Positions 7,256 through 9,186 of a stretch of DNA of 9,186 nucleotides are shown piece after piece. A program made the position numbers and the translations under genes. The notes under the pieces were generated by a model. It was given only the letters and a program-made list of their open reading frames with translations, had not been told where the DNA came from and ran no database searches. Location: NCBI GenBank assembly GCA_900548355.1, contig URKR01000049.1:1-9186 (forward strand), read 5' to 3'. The DNA comes from an uncultured Oscillospiraceae bacterium. GTDB taxonomy: Bacteria; Bacillota; Clostridia; Oscillospirales; Ruminococcaceae. Within the stretch, counting starts at the first letter, position 1; the number at the start of each line of letters is the position of its first letter.

Positions 7256-7332
7256 GTAGGGGCGGGCATTGCCCGCCCGGGGAACTCTGCGGCGTGGCAA
7301 GGCTCCCCGGGCGAGATAAATCCCGCCCCTAC
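7256..7332. repeat. Palindromic intergenic element with 11-bp terminal inverted repeats
   Basis: The ends GTAGGGGCGGG (7256-7266) and CCCGCCCCTAC (7322-7332) are perfect inverted repeats 77 bp apart end to end. Inside the left end, GGGCGGGC (7260-7267) and GCCCGCCC (7271-7278) form a perfect hairpin with an ATT loop. CCGGGG (7278-7283) can also pair with CCCCGG (7305-7310). It begins 5 bp after the MATE stop. The form fits a small non-coding palindromic repeat of the REP/MITE kind, of which GC-rich clostridial genomes often carry many copies; copy number cannot be judged here. It may also act as a transcription end or mRNA-stabilising hairpin. Confidence 0.65.
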
Positions 7333-7378
7333 GCATGAAGTATCGGCTCGTTGCGACCCTTGCAAGTTTGCAACGATC

Positions 7379-7564
7379 TTACCCGCCATTCGTAGGAGCC
7401 GGATTCATCCGGCCCGCGGGGGCTTGCAGCATGGCATGGCTCTCCGGGCCGATCTCCGGCCTAGGAGCCGGGCCTTGCAGCCCGGTTGGCCTCCGAAACG
7501 CGCCTGCGGGCACAGTGCGAGCATTTTTCTTGAGTTCGCTTGAAACCTTATTCTTTCTCGACAT
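7379..7564 (-). CDS. Doubtful small ORF (61 aa) overlapping the repeat cluster
   Basis: A minus-strand ORF starts at ATG 7564, eight bases after a good ribosome-binding site (GAAGGGAG, within 7614-7624 by position of its complement pairing arm at 7570-7580). The first 16 residues are basic and lysine-rich (MSRKNKVSSELKKNAR); the rest is proline/glycine/arginine-rich and encoded by the palindromic repeat, so the C-terminal part is probably repeat sequence read by chance. An in-frame ATG at 7624 would extend it to 81 residues through the hairpin. I recognise no domain. It lies downstream of the MerR gene on the same strand. It is most likely a repeat-derived spurious ORF, or a small gene end overrun by a repeat. 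Confidence 0.15.
   Translation of the reverse strand: MSRKNKVSSELKKNARTVPAGAFRRPTGLQGPAPRPEIGPESHAMLQAPAGRMNPAPTNGG
7392..7485. repeat. Cluster of three GC-rich hairpins with TAGGAGCCGG direct repeat
   Basis: TAGGAGCCGG occurs twice (7393-7402 and 7462-7471) and resembles the TAGGGGCGGG end of the element at 7256. Hairpins are CCGGAT/ATCCGG (7399-7404 with 7407-7412), GGCCG/CGGCC (7447-7451 with 7457-7461) and CCGGGC/GCCCGG (7468-7473 with 7480-7485). The last stem, with its CTTGCA loop, echoes the GGGC-ATT-GCCC hairpin of the first element. This looks like a second, diverged or composite, copy of the same repeat family. The exact boundaries are uncertain. Confidence 0.5.
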
Positions 7565-7569
7565 ACAAA

Positions 7570-7624
7570 ATGCTCCCTTCTCTGCGTTCAGTGCTTTTTT
7601 CACTGTTCGCTTTGAAGGGAGCAT
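7570..7624 (-). terminator. Long imperfect hairpin downstream of the MerR gene, possible terminator
   Basis: ATGCTCCCTTC (7570-7580) and GAAGGGAGCAT (7614-7624) form a perfect 11-bp stem. The stem continues inward through symmetric internal loops: GCG/CGC (7584-7586 with 7608-7610), then CAGTG/CACTG (7589-7593 with 7601-7605), around a 7-nt loop. On the minus strand it lies 54 bases after the MerR stop and is followed by TTTTGT, a short U run, so it may terminate that gene. It does not resemble the GC-rich repeats beside it. Confidence 0.45.
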
Positions 7625-7678
7625 ATCACCGTCCGGTTGGGCGGGCTGCCTGTCTTTTGTATCGGGCGTTTGGGCGGG

Positions 7679-8404
7679 TTATTCCCCGCAGTAAACCTCG
7701 ATCGCTTTACTCACGAAAACGGCCGTGCCGTCGCCGCCGGCGGCGTCGATGCTGCGTGTAAAGCGCTCGTCCTGCACATACATCTGGCCGAGGCAGCGCA
7801 GGATTTCGTCCGTGCAGGTGTAGTAGTGCCGGGTGATGAAGTCCTGCAAAGCGCGGATTTTTTCCTGCACGGCCGGGGCTTCGGGCGGCAGGTGGCGGCA
7901 GGCGCCGAGCGCGGCGAACAGCTCCATCATCTGCGGGCCGGTGCGGTCGGCGTCGCCGGGGTTGGTTTGCTGTTTCTGCGCAAACTCCCGGTAGGCGGGC
8001 GTATCGCCCCACCGGGTTTTGGCCTCGGCCTTGTAGCGCTCGATCTCGCTTGTATCAAATGCTGTAAAGTTCATGGGTATCTCTCCTTTGGCCTGAATTT
8101 CACGGGCGTAGGCGATCAGTTCCCCGATATGTTTGTATTGCAGTTCCAGCAGCCGGATCTGCTGGGCCAGCGCTTCGGCCGGGTCGTACTGCGGGCTGTC
8201 GAGGATGGCTTTGATCTCCTTGAGCGGGAATTGCAGCGTGCGGAAGAAAAGGATGCTCTGCAGCCGGCGCAGGGCTGCATCGTCATACAGCCGATACCCC
8301 GCCGGGCTGACCGCTGTGGGCTTCAGCAGCCCGATCGCGTCATAGTGGTGCAGCGTGCGCACGCTGACCCCCGTGAGCTCGCTCACTTCCCGTACCGTTC
8401 GCAT
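7679..8404 (-). CDS. MerR-family transcriptional regulator with TipAS-like drug-binding domain
   Basis: This 241-residue protein is a drug-responsive activator of the TipA/Mta type. Residues 1-70 form a winged-helix MerR DNA-binding domain (MRTVREVSELTGVSVRTLHH, YDAIGLLKP, GYRLYDDAALRRLQSI, LQFPLKEIKAIL). A helical dimerisation segment follows (about 75-105), then a TipAS-like domain (about 112-241) with the typical TRHYYTCTDEILRCLGQMY and QDERFTRSID stretches. C197 lies in the region where TipA proteins carry a cysteine that reacts with thiopeptides; this alignment is from memory. The ATG at 8404 is chosen because GGGAGGG stands six bases before it and the MerR fold starts there; an upstream in-frame ATG at 8440 falls inside the promoter. 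The promoter has a 19-bp spacer, so it probably autoregulates. It converges on the MATE pump gene, a plausible but unproven target, since Mta-type regulators commonly control multidrug pumps. Confidence 0.93.
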   Translation of the reverse strand: MRTVREVSELTGVSVRTLHHYDAIGLLKPTAVSPAGYRLYDDAALRRLQSILFFRTLQFPLKEIKAILDSPQYDPAEALAQQIRLLELQYKHIGELIAYAREIQAKGEIPMNFTAFDTSEIERYKAEAKTRWGDTPAYREFAQKQQTNPGDADRTGPQMMELFAALGACRHLPPEAPAVQEKIRALQDFITRHYYTCTDEILRCLGQMYVQDERFTRSIDAAGGDGTAVFVSKAIEVYCGE

Positions 8405-8428
8405 CTCGATCCCTCCCGTGTTAAGGCC

Positions 8429-8459
8429 AGTATAAAGCATGACGCAGCGTTAGGGTCAA
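8429..8459 (-). promoter_or_regulatory. MerR-type promoter with 19-bp spacer
   Basis: On the minus strand TTGACC (8459-8454) and TATACT (8434-8429) are separated by 19 bases, two more than optimal. The spacer contains the dyad ACGC-T-GCGT and outer partial matches. MerR activators work by untwisting such overlong spacers, with the operator lying between the hexamers, so this is very probably the autoregulated promoter of the TipAS-like regulator 25 bp downstream. Confidence 0.8.
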
Positions 8460-8469
8460 GCCCTTTTGT

Positions 8470-8490
8470 GAAAAATGCGGTCGATTTTTC
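8470..8490. repeat. AT-rich inverted repeat upstream of the MerR promoter
   Basis: GAAAAAT (8470-8476) and ATTTTTC (8484-8490) are perfect inverted repeats around GCGGTCG. The pair lies 11 bp upstream of the MerR-gene -35 box and next to the A6 run of the neighbouring terminator. It could be an upstream promoter element, a binding site for a second regulator, or a weak secondary terminator on the minus strand (a stem ending in T5). Confidence 0.4.
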
Positions 8491-8522
8491 AAAAAAGACG
8501 TTGGCAAGCCCCGCTGCTTGCC
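8491..8522 (-). terminator. Intrinsic terminator of the membrane-protein gene
   Basis: On the minus strand GGCAAGC (8522-8516) and GCTTGCC (8509-8503) form a perfect 7-bp stem with a 6-nt loop (AGCGGG), followed after AACGTC by T6 (8496-8491). It begins six bases after the stop codon of the membrane-protein gene. It separates that gene from the MerR gene, which therefore depends on its own promoter. Confidence 0.8.
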
Positions 8523-8528
8523 GGGCGG

Positions 8529-9186
8529 TCAGGGCCGCACGGCCTCCCACAGTTCGGCGAGCTCGGTCTGCCAGGCGGTTTGGGTCTGGCTGTCCGGCGC
8601 GACGGGGACAAGGCCGATCGGCTCTTGCTGCCCGGCGCTGCGCTGCTCAAGCGCAAAATCCCGCCCGCCGCGCAGCTCAAGCAGCCAGGCTTGCATCTCG
8701 TCGCCGCCCGGCTGCCAGGTCAGCGTAAAACGGTGGCGCGCCGGCTGGGGCCGCACGGCGGGCGGGCCGGAAAGCCCGCGGGCGACGAGCAGATACTGCG
8801 CGGCGACCCCTTCGCCGGCGGGGATGGGGCCGCCGTAGACGAGCACATCGGTTACGCCCGGCGGCAGCGTGGCTTCGATCGAGGCAGAGAGCGCAGGGCA
8901 GGCTGCGAGCAGGGCCGGATCGAGCGGCTCCAGCGCCGTGACGCGGTACTGCGCCCTACCCACCCAGACGCCCCAGGCGAAGAGGGCTGAGACGGCCAGC
9001 GCCGCCAGCACCGCGCCCGCCGCCCGGACGCCCAGCGCCAGCACCGGCTGCACGCCTTGCCCGCGCGCGGTAAGGGAAACCGCCCCAAACACGACGCCGG
9101 CCGCTGTCAAGCCCAGCAGCCATACACCAAGGCCGGCCGCCAGCAGATAGTTGAAATGCGCAAGCAGGCAGAAAAGCAGGCTGAGT
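8529..9186 (-). CDS. Unrecognised membrane protein, C-terminal part (5' end outside window)
   Basis: The minus-strand frame is open to the right edge, so about 219 residues of a longer protein are visible; an in-frame TTG at 9110 is not needed as a start. The visible N-terminal part is strongly hydrophobic (about 9186-9060, with LLFCLLAHFNYLLAAGLGVW and LLGLTAAGVVFGAVSL). After a short arginine-containing loop comes another helix, AAGAVLAALAVSALFAWGVW (about 9023-8960). The last 140 or so residues (8957-8532) are soluble, mixed in composition and without a motif I recognise (for example TDVLVYGGPIPAGEG and AWLLELRGGRDFALEQ). This suggests a multi-pass membrane protein with a C-terminal extracytoplasmic domain. 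GC-rich codon use matches the neighbours. It is ended by its own terminator and does not appear co-transcribed with the MerR gene. No function is proposed. Confidence 0.8.
   Translation of the reverse strand, partial: LSLLFCLLAHFNYLLAAGLGVWLLGLTAAGVVFGAVSLTARGQGVQPVLALGVRAAGAVLAALAVSALFAWGVWVGRAQYRVTALEPLDPALLAACPALSASIEATLPPGVTDVLVYGGPIPAGEGVAAQYLLVARGLSGPPAVRPQPARHRFTLTWQPGGDEMQAWLLELRGGRDFALEQRSAGQQEPIGLVPVAPDSQTQTAWQTELAELWEAVRP

Larger units (their letters stand above)
7251..7678. other. Gene-poor convergent intergenic region with repeats and hairpins
   Basis: This 428-bp stretch between the ends of the convergent MATE and MerR genes has no convincing gene. It divides into a GC-rich palindromic element (7256-7332), a spacer with a short CGTTGC/GCAACG hairpin (7349-7354 with 7370-7375), a second cluster of GC-rich hairpins (7392-7485), and a clearly more AT-rich part (about 7515-7625) ending in a long hairpin. 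No U-tract terminator directly after the MATE stop was found; the GC palindrome may serve instead. Open frames on both strands here appear to result from the repeats. Confidence 0.75.

Noticed and set aside
7256..7485. CRISPR array
   Set aside because: There are only a few short, imperfect palindromic repeats, with unequal spacing and no cas genes; this is an intergenic repeat family.
7335..7694. 119-codon plus-strand frame in the convergent intergenic region
   Set aside because: It is made mostly of palindromic repeat and hairpin sequence, runs into the 3' end of the MerR gene, and has no ribosome-binding site or known domain.
8405..8440. Upstream ATG (8440) extending the MerR protein by 12 residues
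   Set aside because: It falls within the promoter, upstream of the expected transcription start, and the extra residues do not belong to the MerR fold.
7637..8728. 363-codon plus-strand frame opposite the MerR gene
   Set aside because: Antisense to a clear MerR/TipAS protein and through its promoter and the neighbouring terminator; a coding shadow.

Overview
The window is GC-rich, densely coding DNA with clear Shine-Dalgarno sites (AGGAAGG, GGAGG, GGGAGGG) and near-consensus sigma-70-type promoters. The gene families are a two-component kinase next to an ABC/FtsX exporter, a bacterial-type AspRS, a MepA-like MATE pump and a MerR/TipAS regulator. Together they suggest a high-GC Firmicute, probably an anaerobic gut clostridium of the Oscillospiraceae/Ruminococcaceae type. 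That placement is inference; no taxonomic marker was searched.

Layout, plus strand. From the left edge to 3899 lies a stress-response or antimicrobial-peptide-type module: the 3' part of a sensor histidine kinase, a short gap with a possible regulated promoter, an ABC ATPase, and an eight-helix FtsX/MacB-type permease whose start overlaps the ATPase stop (ATGA). A near-consensus promoter three bases after the permease stop drives aspS (aspartyl-tRNA synthetase). Behind aspS is a perfect TTGACA-N17-TATAAT promoter. A roughly 130-nt leader follows, containing a small hairpin and then a very strong terminator hairpin with a T7 run, before the GGAGG site of a MATE efflux pump gene. This promoter-terminator-gene order is the most interesting regulatory structure in the window.

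From 7251 to 7678 there is no convincing gene. This stretch holds GC-rich palindromic repeat units sharing a TAGGRGCSGG end motif, then a more AT-rich segment with a long imperfect hairpin and a doubtful small minus-strand ORF whose ribosome-binding site lies inside the hairpin.

Minus strand. A MerR-family regulator with a C-terminal TipAS-like drug-recognition domain (stop at 7679, start at 8404) converges on the MATE gene. Its own promoter has the 19-bp spacer typical of MerR-controlled promoters. Upstream lies the 3' part of an unrecognised membrane protein, ended by a clear intrinsic terminator and running off the right edge.

How the genes may work together: two export systems (ABC/FtsX and MATE) each sit beside a sensor or regulator (histidine kinase; TipAS-type MerR). 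This fits a drug or envelope-stress defence neighbourhood interrupted by the housekeeping gene aspS. No wholly new multi-gene system is evident; the candidates for novelty are the non-coding structures.
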